From contig NC_081846.1 in assembly GCF_963259705.1 (NCBI RefSeq), forward strand, positions 61,371,722-61,435,721: 64,000 nucleotides of DNA. Reading direction: 5' to 3'. The translations under genes and the position numbers were made by a program. The stretch is from Myotis daubentonii (lineage: Eukaryota; Chordata; Mammalia; Chiroptera; Vespertilionidae). Every line of letters starts with the position of its first letter. Positions within the stretch are counted from its first letter, which is position 1. The notes beneath the pieces are model-generated. The model saw only the letters and a program-made list of their open reading frames with translations, had not been told where the DNA came from and did not search any database. Positions 47,256 through 58,604 of this stretch are shown here, in pieces.

Positions 47256-47559
47256 ATTTCCCAAAATAGTTGAAAGCATTATGTAAGAAAATGTACTTAA
47301 ACCACTGAATTTATTGCTGGTACCTAATACTCAATAAGTGGTCAATTTTACTGTTATAGTAATAGTAACTCTAGGTTCTACATTATATCTAAGAAATACA
47401 AAAATAACTAAATTGCTCTCAAGGGGCCAATTATCTAGAAGGAAAAACAGATATAACAGGTAATTAATACATATTATGATAATTGTTATAATACATACTA
47501 GCTGAATCTAACTGTCTGGAGAGAATAAGAAAGATATATTGGGAATATATTATGTGCTA
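47256..47559. other. no recognised feature
   Basis: AT-rich spacer between the antisense L1 and the Helitron, with nothing recognised. Confidence 0.5.
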
Positions 47560-47753
47560 TCCTATCTAATAATAGACAAACATGGTAATTGACCATACCT
47601 TTGCTATGCCTCCCATTGGCTAATCAGCGCGATATGCAAATTAACCGCAAACAAAGATGGCGGCTAATTTGCATACTGCAGGCAGGGCAGGACAGCACAG
47701 CCACCAGCTTGAGCCGCCATCCCGGGCCGCAGGTCGGCCCCAAAAGCCAGTGA

Positions 47754-48176
47754 TCAGGGGGGAATGGGGGTCCCCTGCCAGGCCTGACACCTCAGGCAGA
47801 GGCGTCAGGCCTGGGTGGGGGACAGAGCCGTCAATCGGAGGGGTCTGGGGGGTCCCCTGCTCAGGCCTGAAGCCTGGTCCAGAGGCGTCAGGCCTGGGCA
47901 GGGGGTGCAGACGGCAATCGGAGGGTAATGGGGGTCGATGCCTCTGGCCAAGGCGTCAGGCCTGGGCAGGGGGCAGAGCCGGCAATCGGAGGGGTCTGGG
48001 GGTCCCCTGCCCAGGACTGACGCCTGGGCCAGAGGCGTCAGGCCTGGGCGAAGGTGGAGCCGGTGATCGGGGGGAGATGGGGGTCCCCCCCCCCCCCATC
48101 TAGCCTGAAGCCTGGGCCAGATGTGTCAGGTTGGCGGGGGGTGGGGGGGAGGGCAAACCGGCAATTGGTGTGAACT
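47754..48176 (+). repeat. GC-rich ~83-bp tandem repeat in Helitron
   Basis: About 4-5 imperfect units built around CAGAGGCGTCAGGCCTGGGC and GGCAATCGGAGGGG. The same unit appears once, inverted, in the Helitron at 58969-59607, so it is a family trait. Confidence 0.75.
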
Positions 48177-48351
48177 ACAGAGGAAACACCTTTTATGACT
48201 GCTCATTGGCTAAGCTCTCTGTATGCCACTGGTAATATTCTTAGTAACTTGGGTAATAAGAATCCAAAAAGATGATCTAGGGTTTTTCACCACACTCCTG
48301 GTGAAAAAAACGAAGGTCCGCTGCTGGAGGGCTAAGAAATGTCATATCCTG

Positions 48352-48598
48352 CCCTAGCCGGTTTGGCTCAGTGGATAATGCCTTGGCCTGCCGATGTCAG
48401 GGTCTGAGTTCAATTCTGACCAAGGGCATGTACCTAGGTTGCAGGCTCCTCCCTGGCTGGGGCCCAGGTCAGAGCTCATGCAGGAGGCAACCAATCAAAG
48501 TGTCCCTCTCACTTCGATGTTTCTCTCTGTCTTTCCCTTTCTCTTCCACATTCTCTAAAAATCAATGGAAACATATCCTCAGGTGAGGATAAAAAAAT
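48352..48598 (+). mobile_element. VES-related SINE, nested
   Basis: Head GCCCTAGCCGGTTTGGCTCA, longer body with GGTCAGAGCTCATGCAGGAG, end ATATCCTCAGGTGAGGATAA. It lies inside the Helitron at 47560-48959 and is younger than it. Confidence 0.85.
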
Positions 48599-49062
48599 AA
48601 TAATAAAGAAATTATTATTATATGAAAGACACATCTTGAAAATGCCTAAAGAAAGTTGTCATTTTTTCATGGTGACGGGACTGAAGTCCATGTTGATGAA
48701 AAAACCTTGGTGGCTGCAGTGACTGGCAGTGGCTGCAGCAGTGGGGTGATGGGGCTGGTGCCTTCCCCTGATCAGCCCGGTCACCTCCCACAAAGGGAGG
48801 CCAGACTGTGGCTTAGGCCCTATCCTGAAGGGGAGCAGGGAGCCAGCCTAAGCCATCGGTAGGACATCCTCTGAGGGCTCCCAGTATGTGAGAGGGGGCA
48901 GGCTGGGCTGAGGGACACCTCCCCTCCCAGTGCACAAATTTCGTGCACCGGGCCCCTAGTTTTCTAATAAAGTTATAAATTAGTCACCCAATATTTATTT
49001 ATTTATTTTTAAATTTTATTTTATTGTACCCAATATTTTTTTAGCATCTACTACTTGGCAAA

Positions 49063-49852
49063 TGATATGGGATTTTTGGACTGGAAACGTGTGGTGTTCC
49101 CTGGGCAGGATGGCTTCCCAGGCTCTTTGTCCGTTGGAGTCAAAGAATGAAACCATGGATGGAATTAGCAAATGTGGAAATTTATTGAGAAACACACACA
49201 GACTCTCACGTAGGAGGGGAAAGAATTCCACCGAGTCCCTTTTCCCTATGGTTTATAAAGGCTGCAGAGCTTTGTGCCTTGATAATCCCCTCTGATTGGT
49301 CTCTATCCCCTTTTTAAAAAAAAAAATAATATTTTTATTGATTTTTAGAGAGGAAGGGAGAGGGATAGAGAGATGGAAACATCAATGATGAGAGAGAATC
49401 ATTGATCGGCTGCCTCCTGCACGCCCCCTACTGGGGATCGAGCCTGAAACCTAGGCATGTGTCCTTGGCTGGAATTGAACCTGGGACCCTTCAGTGGACC
49501 CTTATCCACTGAGCCAAAACGGCTAGGGCACCATCCCCTTCTGATTTGGTCACTATAGCAACTCCTGAGCTCAAAAGTCTTACCTCACATGGGACACATG
49601 ATGCCCTCCTCTCTCATTGTTCACCCATTCCCTCTGGGCTTTCTTCCTCCTTCCCTTTATTTTGTAAATGTGTACCTTTTGCTAGTCCCAGCTCCCTTGT
49701 CTTATGGAAATGTAACTTCTGCTGCTCCCTGTTCCCTATCTTATGGAAATGTACCTTTTGCAACTCTGTAGCCCTGTGTTTTTTTCCATAGACCCCCTAA
49801 TTTCTAAAATTTCCTAAACCTGCCTATTTCACCCCTAAAAAAACTCCTTTCA
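49063..49852 (-). mobile_element. LTR of a class I type endogenous retrovirus, with SINE insert
   Basis: Homologous and parallel to 44927-45509: shared TGATATGGGATTTTTGG start, TTTATTGAGAAACACAC polyadenylation region on the complement, GGTTTATAAAGGCTGCAG TATA region and the CTCTGGGCTTTCTTCCTCC block. It is split by a SINE at about 49314-49530. Flanking 4-mers are CAAA and CTAA (one mismatch). It is a separate solo insertion, not the mate of the first, because the intervening DNA is L1 and Helitron. Confidence 0.8.
49314..49530 (-). mobile_element. VES-type SINE inside LTR
   Basis: Reversed SINE with A-rich tail and head ending AAAACGGCTAGGG. A short duplication ATCCCCTT is shared by both flanks, and LTR sequence resumes on each side. 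Confidence 0.85.
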
Positions 49853-50049
49853 CTAACACTCGTTTAAGGCTTTGTTAATAGTTAACCTGGTCCTAACTTG
49901 ATATTTTGATCTTCAAAAAGCAGAAAGAACAAGGCGTATAATTTTCATTTTGGGAAAACTGGGGATCAAAGAGGACAAGTGGCTTTCTCAAGTTTTCACA
50001 AGCTGGTTTTAGAACAGCGACCACAGTTCAGGGCATGTAAATGTTAGAG

Positions 50050-50500
50050 CATCCTCTATCAATTTTACTAGACTATTTTTTACTCCTCTATAAAGGAATT
50101 GAGACATTCTCTACTTTTCCCCTCAGATTCAGCAATGACAGAATTGCTCTTAACGGATGTCATGAGGATAAAACAGACGCTGGAAGATGGATCGACAGGC
50201 ACTTTACTTTTGCAGAAGGATGCCAACGCAACCAGCAACAATACTGCAGCAGGCACAACCAATGAAAGGGAAGTCCCTTCTACCTTTTATCCTTGTCCTG
50301 TCACTGCACTGGACCCTGATTGGCTCAGGGGTGTGGTTTCACAATCTGAGGAGGGCGGGGCAACAGGGGTGGGGGCTGTTTCAAATGCCTGTGGGAAAGT
50401 AGTGCAAAACTATGTCTTGTCTCCTACAGGAATGTCTGTCGTTTTAACTACCTGTTAGACTTCCACTGCCAGCCAGGAAATGGGGGCGAGCTATGGCTTT
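50050..50500 (-). mobile_element. possible LTR
   Basis: Read on the minus strand, promoter-like order appears: GAGCCAATCAGGG (CCAAT box), then GGATAAAAGG (TATA-like), then a second CATTGG, then AAAAGTAAAGTGCCTGTCG (polyadenylation-like). That layout suits a retroviral LTR. I cannot fix its ends or find a target duplication. The + strand frame of 119 codons inside (50099-50458) shows no domain. Confidence 0.4.
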
Positions 50501-50529
50501 GTCTTTTCCAGCAAGGGAGGCCTGGGTAG

Positions 50530-53500
50530 ATTTGAGTATAAAACGAAGGGTTATAAAAATAATAATAATAAAATAAAATAAATGGAGCTAATATCTAAAC
50601 TATAGCTTTGATAGAAAAGACTTCCTAATTATTGCAAGCAATAACTCAGCTTAAAGCACTTTCAAAGAGAAAGGGGGGAAATTTTCCCATATCAATAATA
50701 TGTTTTGAAACAGATTTGTTATCCGGAGCTTTCTAAGTCAGCTAAAAAGTTCAGTTGAAAAATGATCATGCTGCAATAACTAATTGTTCTAGTATATTTT
50801 CCCAATTCTAAACCAAATTACAACAAAAATAGACACTAGGTTGTACACTGTGAAAGGAGTGGGTAACTTGATATTACAGGAGTCAAATACCTACACAGTC
50901 TAACGTGAGTATAAAATTGAAAAACTAATACTCATTTCACTTAGCTCAGCACTTAAATCACCTACAGTGCAGAAAAGGCCATTCTAAATGATTGAAGACA
51001 GCTGTTCTGCTGGGAAATAATGGATTAAACCATCAGGTGGTTTCTCTGTATTGAGGATATATATATATGGTCTGGACTTCAAATGGAAATTTCCCATTTT
51101 CTGCCAATAAAGCAGAGCCCATTCACTTCACAGGGAGATCATATTGTCTTACCAAAAACATCTCTTTCAAAACTGAATGTTATTAGTTTCCATTTCTGCT
51201 TAGTAATAACAATGCTACCATTTAGAGCCCCTAATTTCTTGCTAGCTTCCTAAAGAAAATTTAGAGGCAATGACTGAATAGGTAAAGGATAAATTCCTTA
51301 TTAGACTGGATGCTTTGGGATACATAGTCTACTAATTATCCTACCGAGTAGCCATCCCAAAGAGGAACTCAATTTAAATTTGATTGAAATGTCAGTACTC
51401 AGTTGTATGTACATATAAACTGCAATTAACAAATACTTTCAGTTTCTGTCTGTATTGTAGAGAGCTGGAAAGACTGTCACTTCCAGCCCCTTACCAACAG
51501 CAACAAAAATAAAAGCTGAAAAAAACTGCAACTTTTTTTTACTTTGTCATACCCACCAGAGAGTTGAGGTCACAGGGCAACCAACTAGCCCACACTCTAA
51601 GACTATAGAAACAGAACATGAGCACTTTTTTACCAGTGGCAAATGTTGCCAGAGTACAGTTAGAAGAAATCTGTCAGAATTGTTAGCAAATTTGTAGATG
51701 GCAAGTGTGAACTGGAGAAAATGTGGAGCCCCTGCGGACTGGAGATACAGAATGAGCTCACAAAAGAAGCTCTTTTCTGTGAACCTCGCCAAGTTCTTAT
51801 AGGGAGGGAAAGAGGGAGAGAGGGAGGGAGGGAGAGAGGGAGACGGGTGGGGGGGGGGTGGGGGGAGGAAGGACAAAGAAGAAAAGAGATGTGAAGGGAA
51901 GTACTGAAAAAGGGAAAGGAAGGGAAGAAAAAAGGAAGAAAGGCTGATGATGTCCGAGAGGGCATCCATCATGGTGAAAGCCTGGAAGGGGGGACATCAA
52001 CTATGTGGGAAGAACATAAAGGAACATAAAGCCCTCAGATTCTTATTCCCTAACACCACTAAGTCACAAAGGTCTTGGGTGGGGAGAGAGAACAAATGCT
52101 GTTGCCCTTAGAATACTGGTAAAAAACCAATTCTATCTGGGAAAGAAAATAGAAAAAAAAAAAAAAAAAGCCATTGTGTCCATGGGAGATGGATAGCAAT
52201 ACATGCTGAGCTCAGAGAACTTCTCCCCCATCTATCACCACCAGAAAAAACAAGTATTTAATTACAAGCAACACTGGAATATTGTTGGAGAGAGATAAGA
52301 GAAAGATAAGAAAGTGGGGAAGTTATCTGAGGCTCATACGGAAGCTCATAGGGAAGCCCCAAAGAGCTGAGAGTTAAGCATACATTGGGGAAAATCCCTC
52401 TGGTAAATGAGCCTTAACCCTAAACACAAATATCCCCAAAAGATTTGAAACTGTGGTTCTCTTAATGTATCCATAGCAACAACAAACTCTCACCCAGCTC
52501 AACTCCTGACTAAATTGGCTCATATCCCCACACTACAGACTTAACAGAAGGAAAGGCATACTCATTTCTAGACATGAAAACTTTTTTACCTCAATCCCTA
52601 CTGCTGTACATAATACATAAAGCTTTAAGAACAAAAATAATGAGAAATATAAAAAAGAAGAAAAAAACCCCCAGCACACTGCCATGTAAAAAGGCATTTT
52701 ATAGATTTAGACTTATGAATGGCACAGATATTGGAACTACATCTAATTGTGTTGAAATTTAAAATAACTGTAATTTATATTTTAAAAGCTTTAAATGGAA
52801 AAAATGCATGATAAAATGGGTAATTCCACCAGAGAGATAAAAGTCATACAAAATAATCAAGTGGAAATGCTACAAACAAAAAACACCAGAGGAGGAATGA
52901 ACAATGCTTATGATGAGCTCCACTGAGGAAAGAATCAGTGACCTTGAAGCTATATCAATATAAATCACCCTAACTGAAATACAAGGATAAAAAAACAGTA
53001 AAAATATAAAAATGAATCAGAACATCCAAAAGCATTGAGATAATAGCAATAAAAAGAACATTAGAGAAAGCATGAGAAGATTCGGTCTTAACCCTGAACA
53101 TGTGTCACTTTTTTGTGTGTCCTCAGAAAGGCCCCTTAACCTTCTCAGTTTCATCCAAGTTACAATAAGTTGTAAGTATTATGTAGGGGAATGACATGGA
53201 CTTTTCAGTTCATCAAACTGGCCTCATTTCAAATCCTCTCACCTTCAATTTTACCTTATATGATGTTGAACAAGTTATGAAACTTAATGGAGTGCCAGAG
53301 TCATTTATCAAATAGCAATAAAATATTAATGTGTAAATTAAGTTTAATAACACACTGTATTGGTGAGACTGTGTGGAAGTAGACAACTGCTCCACCTGAT
53401 TGCATATAAAATTCTCTGATGGATAATAAGAAAGCAATTATGATGGCTACTTCTGTGGGCGTGTGAACAATGGGAATTTGTTGGGAAGCAATAGGAGGAA

Positions 53501-53575
53501 ATCTTTTCACATAGTGGTTGGCAATAAATCATGTGAATGAATTCATAGTCTAAAATACAAATAAAAATTTAAATA
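50530..53575. other. 3 kb with no recognised gene or transposon
   Basis: AT-rich DNA with (AATAA)n near 50560, a GA-rich low-complexity tract (51805-51935) that causes long minus frames, and an A run at 52153-52168. No protein family seen. Confidence 0.5.
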
Positions 53576-54037
53576 TCCTATATAATAAAAGGGTAATATG
53601 CAAGTTGACCCTAACAGCCGAACGACTGGGAATGACTGGTCACTATGACGCACACTGACCACTATGGGGCAGATGCTCAATGCAGGAGCTGCCCCCTGGT
53701 GGTCAGTGCATTCCCACAGAGGGAGCTCTGCTCAGCCACAAACCAGGCTGATGGCTGCCAGCACAGTGGTGGTGGCAGGAGCCTCTCCCACCTCCTCAGC
53801 AGCACTAAGGATGTCCAAATGTAGCTTAGGCCTGGTCCCTGCTGGCAAGTGGATATCCCCCGAGGGCTGCCGGGCTGCCAGAGGGATGTCTGACTGCCAG
53901 CTTAGGCCTGATCCCCTGGGGAGCGGGCCTAAGCCAGCAGGTGGACATCCCTCGATAGGTCCCAGACTGCTAGAGGGCACAGGCCAGGCTGAGGGACCCC
54001 CCTGAGTGAAAAAAATTTTTGTGCACCAGGCCTCTAG
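53576..54037 (+). mobile_element. non-autonomous Helitron with CTCF-like pair
   Basis: It starts TCCTATATAATAAAAGGGTA and ends GTGCACCAGGCCTCTAG. Near the 5' end it holds an inverted arrangement CCACTATGGGGCAG (53659-53672) and CTGCCCCCTGGTGG (53689-53702). The second reads on the complement as CCACCAGGGGGCAG, a strong CTCF core match. Confidence 0.88.
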
Positions 54038-55147
54038 TATAAGATATAAATAGAGAGCCCAACCCAGGGCCTGGCACTCAGAAGGCATTTATAAGGAAGA
54101 TATTCCAAGGGTCGTGGTGATAGAGAGAGGCACTGCCATAATAAAGCTAGGTTACAAGGGATTCAAGGGAATAGTGTTCTTTTTAACATTCAGATACAGC
54201 CACAAAAGACCATCTGAGCATAGTTTCATTGGTGGGTGCTGTTTGAGTACTCAATAGCATTTAGGTAACTTTCAAAGATATTTACAAATCAAGACATCCC
54301 CAGTAGGACATTTTTAAGCAGATGCTTTACTCTCTACTCTCTTTTTTCTAGTATTTCATTTTTTTCTTATCTAGCATATAGATTATCTATATTTTAATTG
54401 AATGTTTTTCACAAAATCAACTTCTGATAAAACTTCTAAGTTTTATTCCTAAATGACCTGTGTTATTCTAAGTATTAAAATATTGGCCTTGCTATTTAAA
54501 GTTTTGACCAAATGTTTCAAGTCCCATTTGCTTAAAAAAACAAATAAAACTAAAAAACTTTCCTTATAGCAGCTACTAAAAGAAAACATTTCATCATGGT
54601 GGCCTGTCACAAAGCACACAGTACCTGGCAATTGAATGTAGCATGCTATCATACCTTGTGACAACACGCTTTCGTGTGCCAACAGCATGCAGTCTGGTTT
54701 TCACAACAAATGATTTTATTAAAAGTGGGTACATTTGTGCAATAGGAATTATGATGATGGAACATGTCACTTCTTATCACCTCCTGGCAAACATTTCCTT
54801 TTCCATTTCAAATGGTCATTGTGTCATCACAGAAGTGCTCCAATACAGAAGGGCCGTCTAGGATGCTGCCATTTATCAGCTATGGTCAATAGTCCTAACA
54901 AGGCAAATGTTTTATTGGTTTAGCTCTGCCAATATAAAATTCATCATTGGGGTCTAGTATTGCCCAGGAAATTAATGGGTATAATATGCTGTGTGGAGTT
55001 CTGTCATCCAGGGCCCAGTCCAACATTTTATAGGATTTTTATCCACTGCATAGGACTAACCACTATTTTAAAATACTTCATTCACACTTGCTGAATAAGA
55101 GAAAAATATTATTAAATCAATAGCATATATTTTTAGAGAACATAATT
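54038..55147. other. no recognised feature
   Basis: AT-rich DNA with no gene or repeat that I can name. Confidence 0.5.
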
Positions 55148-55155
55148 ATATAGAG

Positions 55156-55367
55156 CAGCGGTTCTCAACCTGTGGGTCGCGACCCCTTTGGTGGTCGAAT
55201 GACCCTTTCACAGGGGTCACCTAAGACCATCCTGCATATAAGATGTTTACATTATGATTCATAACAGTAGCAACATTACAGTTATGAAGTAGCAACAAAA
55301 ATAATTTTATGGTTGGGTCACAACATGAGGAACTGTATTTAAAGGGCTAGAAGGTTGAGAACCACTG
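55156..55367 (+). mobile_element. SPIN element, internally deleted
   Basis: CAGCGGTTCTCAACCTGTGG and AGGTTGAGAACCACTG ends, GGTCGCGACCCCTTTGGTGG, and a perfect 8-bp target duplication ATATAGAG (55148-55155, 55368-55375). At 212 bp it lacks about 80 bp present in the copy at 3492. The junction falls at a shared CATC, which suggests a microhomology deletion. Confidence 0.92.
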
Positions 55368-55439
55368 ATATAGAGAGAGCCCTCTCACTAGATAAGAACA
55401 CATACATTCATTCTTGTTTGACATTAGTGTTACATCGTA

Positions 55440-56020
55440 ATGATGATGAGATTTTTCTTCCTTCAACAATATGGATGAACCTAGAAAATATTATGCTAAG
55501 TAAAATAAGCCAGTAGAGAGCCTGGCCAGTGTGGCTCAGTTGAGCATCAACCCATGAACCAAGAGGTGACTGGTCTAATTCCTGGTCAGAGCACATGCCC
55601 AGGTTGTGGACTAGATCCCCAGTAGGGGACATGCAGGAGGCAGCAGATGGATGTTTCACTCTCATCTTTGTTTCTATCTATCTCGCTCCCTTTCTCTCTC
55701 TCTAAAATAAATAAAATAAAAAAGAAATAAGCCAGCAGAGAAGACAAGTACCGTATAATTTCACTTATATGTGGAATCCAATGAGCAAAATAAACTAACA
55801 AATGGAGACAGACTTGTGGACACAGAGAACAGACTGACAGCTGTGAGAGGGGAGGAGGTTGGGGCCTGGGTGAGATTGGTGAAGAGACTAAACAAAGACT
55901 CATGGACACAGACAACAGCAAACACACAATGTACAGGTGATGCATTGTAGAATTGTATAGCAAAACCTATGTAATTTTATTAATCAATGTCACTCCAATG
56001 AATTCAATTTAAGAAAAAGA
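55440..56020 (+). mobile_element. L1 3'-end fragment split by a SINE
   Basis: AATATGGATGAACCTAGAAA, ATTATGCTAAGTAAAATAAG, TCACTTATATGTGGAATCCA and ACACAGAGAACAGACTGACA are sense L1 3' end sequence. It closes with ATCAATGTCACTCCAATGAA, typical of bat L1 3' ends. Confidence 0.8.
55520..55723 (+). mobile_element. VES-related SINE
   Basis: Head CCTGGCCAGTGTGGCTCAGT, body ATGCAGGAGGCAGCAGATGG, AAATAAATAAAATAAAAAAG tail. The flanks share AAATAAGCCAG(T/C)AGAGA, a 17-bp target duplication with one mismatch, inside the L1 3' end. Confidence 0.85.
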
Positions 56021-56164
56021 GAAATTATGTTTAGCAAAGTGTCTTATCTTCTCTATTTTTTACTTATTTGAAAACACTACTGCTCTTGATGCGTACTAGT
56101 TCTTACTAGCATCTCAATATTTTCATTGTATCAGCAAATGAATGCTACTTAGTTAACTGTATAT

Positions 56165-56335
56165 TTCATTTCAACCTCAAAGGAACCCTGAAAGATGGGT
56201 AATTGTGTCCATTTCACAGATGAGGGAACTGAGGCCCAGAGACCTAAAGAAACCGGATGAAACTCACACCGCTGTAAGTAGCAAAAATAGGATTAGAACC
56301 TCCATCTGTGTGATTCTCCAAATGAGCTCTTGCTA
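56165..56335 (-). mobile_element. MIR element
   Basis: Reversed MIR: CATTTCACAGATGAGGGAAC, TGAGGCCCAGAGACCTAAAG, AACTCACACCGCTGTAAGTA, ATAGGATTAGAACCTCCATC in the expected order. Confidence 0.8.
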
Positions 56336-56339
56336 ATAG

Positions 56340-58035
56340 ATTGTTTTCCTTCAGCGAGACCAAGGCATATCATTTGTATCTTTCCTCTCCTCTTGTCCCT
56401 TACAGCATCTGGTGTAATAAGTACGTAACACTGAGAGACAATTTTTCATGGCATTTCTGCACATCCTTGGACTGCCTTTCTAATGATGTTTGTATAACAA
56501 ACAGCCTGGGAAGATATAGTGTCTCCTTCTAGAGCAGAGGAAGATTTGTTTCCAGTCCTGGATAATAAAGATCACATCTCCTGGTGGAGTAAAGGTTGGG
56601 CAGATTTTTCTCACAGTCTCTTCAGAAGATTGGGAGGTTAATGGGGGTTTCTTGAGGGGGATGGAGTAGAAGTGAATCAATGGAAACATGACCTATGTAA
56701 CAAACCGATGATAAAAGTCCATGTTTCTCTCTGTGAGGAGTAATAAAATCCCAGTGATCTTGTGTGACCAGTTACCTCGTTAGCTTGCGAGCGGGGCAGA
56801 ATCGCAAACCCCTCACAGTTCTTGACAATAGTAGGTACCCAAAATATACCCACTGACTTTTAAAATACATTAGTTAGCATTCAAATATTTTTCAATTTCG
56901 TGAGCCACTGATGGATAAAAACTCTATTATAAATAGTATTTTACTAAAGAGTATTTTGCATAGACATATAATCCATTTTCTGATACCCAGTAGCAGGATT
57001 TGGTACAACCAGCTGAGCAGTCACACACATGCCTTATCTCTAATAATACCAAAGAGTGACTGTGATTTCTATAAGAATACAGAAAGAAAGGAAGGAAGAG
57101 AAAGAAGGAAAGCTACTAAGTCTATTTTCTAGTTTGAGCAACCAGACGATAGTGGGGCTATCAGAGTAATAATTATAATAAATAAATAAAATCCTTGATT
57201 CCCTCTGTCCAAAGCCAATGAGACTGCATTTCAGATTTTATTCTGTTTAATTATGAAAAAACAATATATAATACTTGACTCTGAAAAAAAAAAACCCACG
57301 CAGCTTTTTCTAACATAATTTCAAATCTATTATATTCCTAGTAGAGATCCTCACATCAGGTGAGTCACAAGTAACCTGTAATTGTTTTAGGCAAATTATA
57401 CTGCAACTATCAGCAAGAATTAATCACCCTCTATTTCTTTGCTCTCAAATTAAGCCTTCCTTAATTAGAGGCTTCTAATCTTTAAACTCTCTTGACTTAA
57501 TTTATGAGCATAGTGGCGCAATGTGCACAATGGAAAGAGCACACTGCTCTTTAGAAAACAATGTGGAGTAATTAAAAATTTAGAGAAGGTGAAGGCAGAT
57601 TAAGACAGTGTTTGAGGCGGGTAAATCAAGAAGCTGGCATGAAAGGATTTTAGCATAGTTCACTTTTTCCTTTCTAGGTTAGGTTTTGGACTATTCACAT
57701 GTCTGTAAGTTCTAAGAGACTAGTAATTTGAAGAGAGGTTGAGAAGGATGTGTACCTAGAAAGAAGAGAATAGGCCTGTTAAATATTGGCAAGTTTCTGA
57801 TACCTGGTGGGAATCTGACAGTTGAATGTACTGAATGTTAGAAAAAGTACAGGACAGACACAGCACCCAGATTCCTAAATATGTTTTTGAAACAAATTTT
57901 TCTATTCTCCCCATAAAATCTACTTATTTCCCAGGGTCACTTTATGTAAATGGCGTAAGTGGGGAGAAAAGAAGAGGGAAGGTCTCCTGAGCAGCCTATC
58001 TGCCACAAGTTACTGGTGCCCTTTTCTGTGGTTCA
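56340..58035. other. no recognised feature
   Basis: No gene or transposon identified. There is a short GAAAGGAAGG tract near 57080-57112 and an (AATA)n run at 57170-57190. Confidence 0.5.
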
Positions 58036-58039
58036 GACT

Positions 58040-58220
58040 TCAGCTGATAAGTGTGTTTTATTTTTTAAATTTACCTTTATTGTTGAAAGTATTACAGATG
58101 TCCCCCCTGTTTCTTCCATTGACCCCCTTCAACCTACTCCTGCTCCTTCCCCAGACCTTCACCACACTGTCTGTGTCCATGGGTTATGCATATATGCATA
58201 TAAATTTTTGATTAATCTCT
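58040..58220 (-). mobile_element. L1 3'-end fragment, antisense
   Basis: TTTACCTTTATTGTTGAAAG, CCCCCTTCAACCTACTCCTG, GTCTGTGTCCATGGGTTATG and GCATATATGCATATAA match the reversed bat L1 3' end also seen at 25836. Confidence 0.6.
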
Positions 58221-58314
58221 TCCATAGAGAGGAATCAGCCCTCTTCTTAATGCACCATGTTTGACTCTTACAGTTTCCAACCACCTCGTACCCTGCCAAC
58301 TCTGCTCAGCCAGT

Positions 58315-58480
58315 GTTCTCCAAGCCTTAGTGAATATCAGAGTCACCCGGAGGACTTGTAAGACCCCTCCCTCAGTCTCTTGATTTAGTGTAGTGGGTGG
58401 GAACATGGATTTGCCTTCCTAATAGCTCCTAGGCCACGCTGATGTTGCTGATTCTTTACGTATCACTCACTGTGACCACC
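58315..58480. mobile_element. MER5A-like fragment
   Basis: TATCAGAGTCACCCGGAGGA, CTTGTAAGACCCCTCCCTCA and GCCACGCTGATGTTGCTG recall the MER5A family. Degenerate. Confidence 0.5.
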
Positions 58481-58604
58481 ATGTTATCAAGAGTGCAGAG
58501 TAGATTGTATACCAGACTTTGAGGTCTTTAGCTTCTACTCTCTTCTCCTCATGAAGATTAATGTTCAGGTGGGTGGCAGGGGGAAGAGGGAAACTATATT
58601 ATCA

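Larger units (their letters stand above)
47560..48959 (+). mobile_element. 1.4-kb non-autonomous Helitron with nested SINE
   Basis: It starts TCCTATCTAATAATAGACAA and ends with the hairpin GTGCACAAATTTCGTGCAC plus CGGGCCCCTAG. The 5' region has ATGCAAAT (47634-47641), AAGATGGCGGC (47654-47664) and ATTTGCAT (47667-47674). GC-rich tandem repeats fill 47754-48176 and a SINE is inserted at 48352-48598. The 148-codon frame at 47657-48103 is made of repeat units and is not a gene. Confidence 0.85.

Noticed and set aside
47657..48103. 148-codon frame beginning at an AAGATGGCGG start
   Set aside because: It lies in a Helitron and runs through GC-rich tandem units. The ATG is part of a YY1-like motif and no protein family is evident.
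44927..49852. One complete provirus with two LTRs
   Set aside because: The intervening DNA is antisense L1, an unrelated short LTR-like unit and a Helitron. The first LTR has its own 4-bp target duplication.
50099..50458. 119-codon + strand frame
   Set aside because: It overlaps an LTR-like promoter layout on the other strand and shows no domain, signal or family resemblance.
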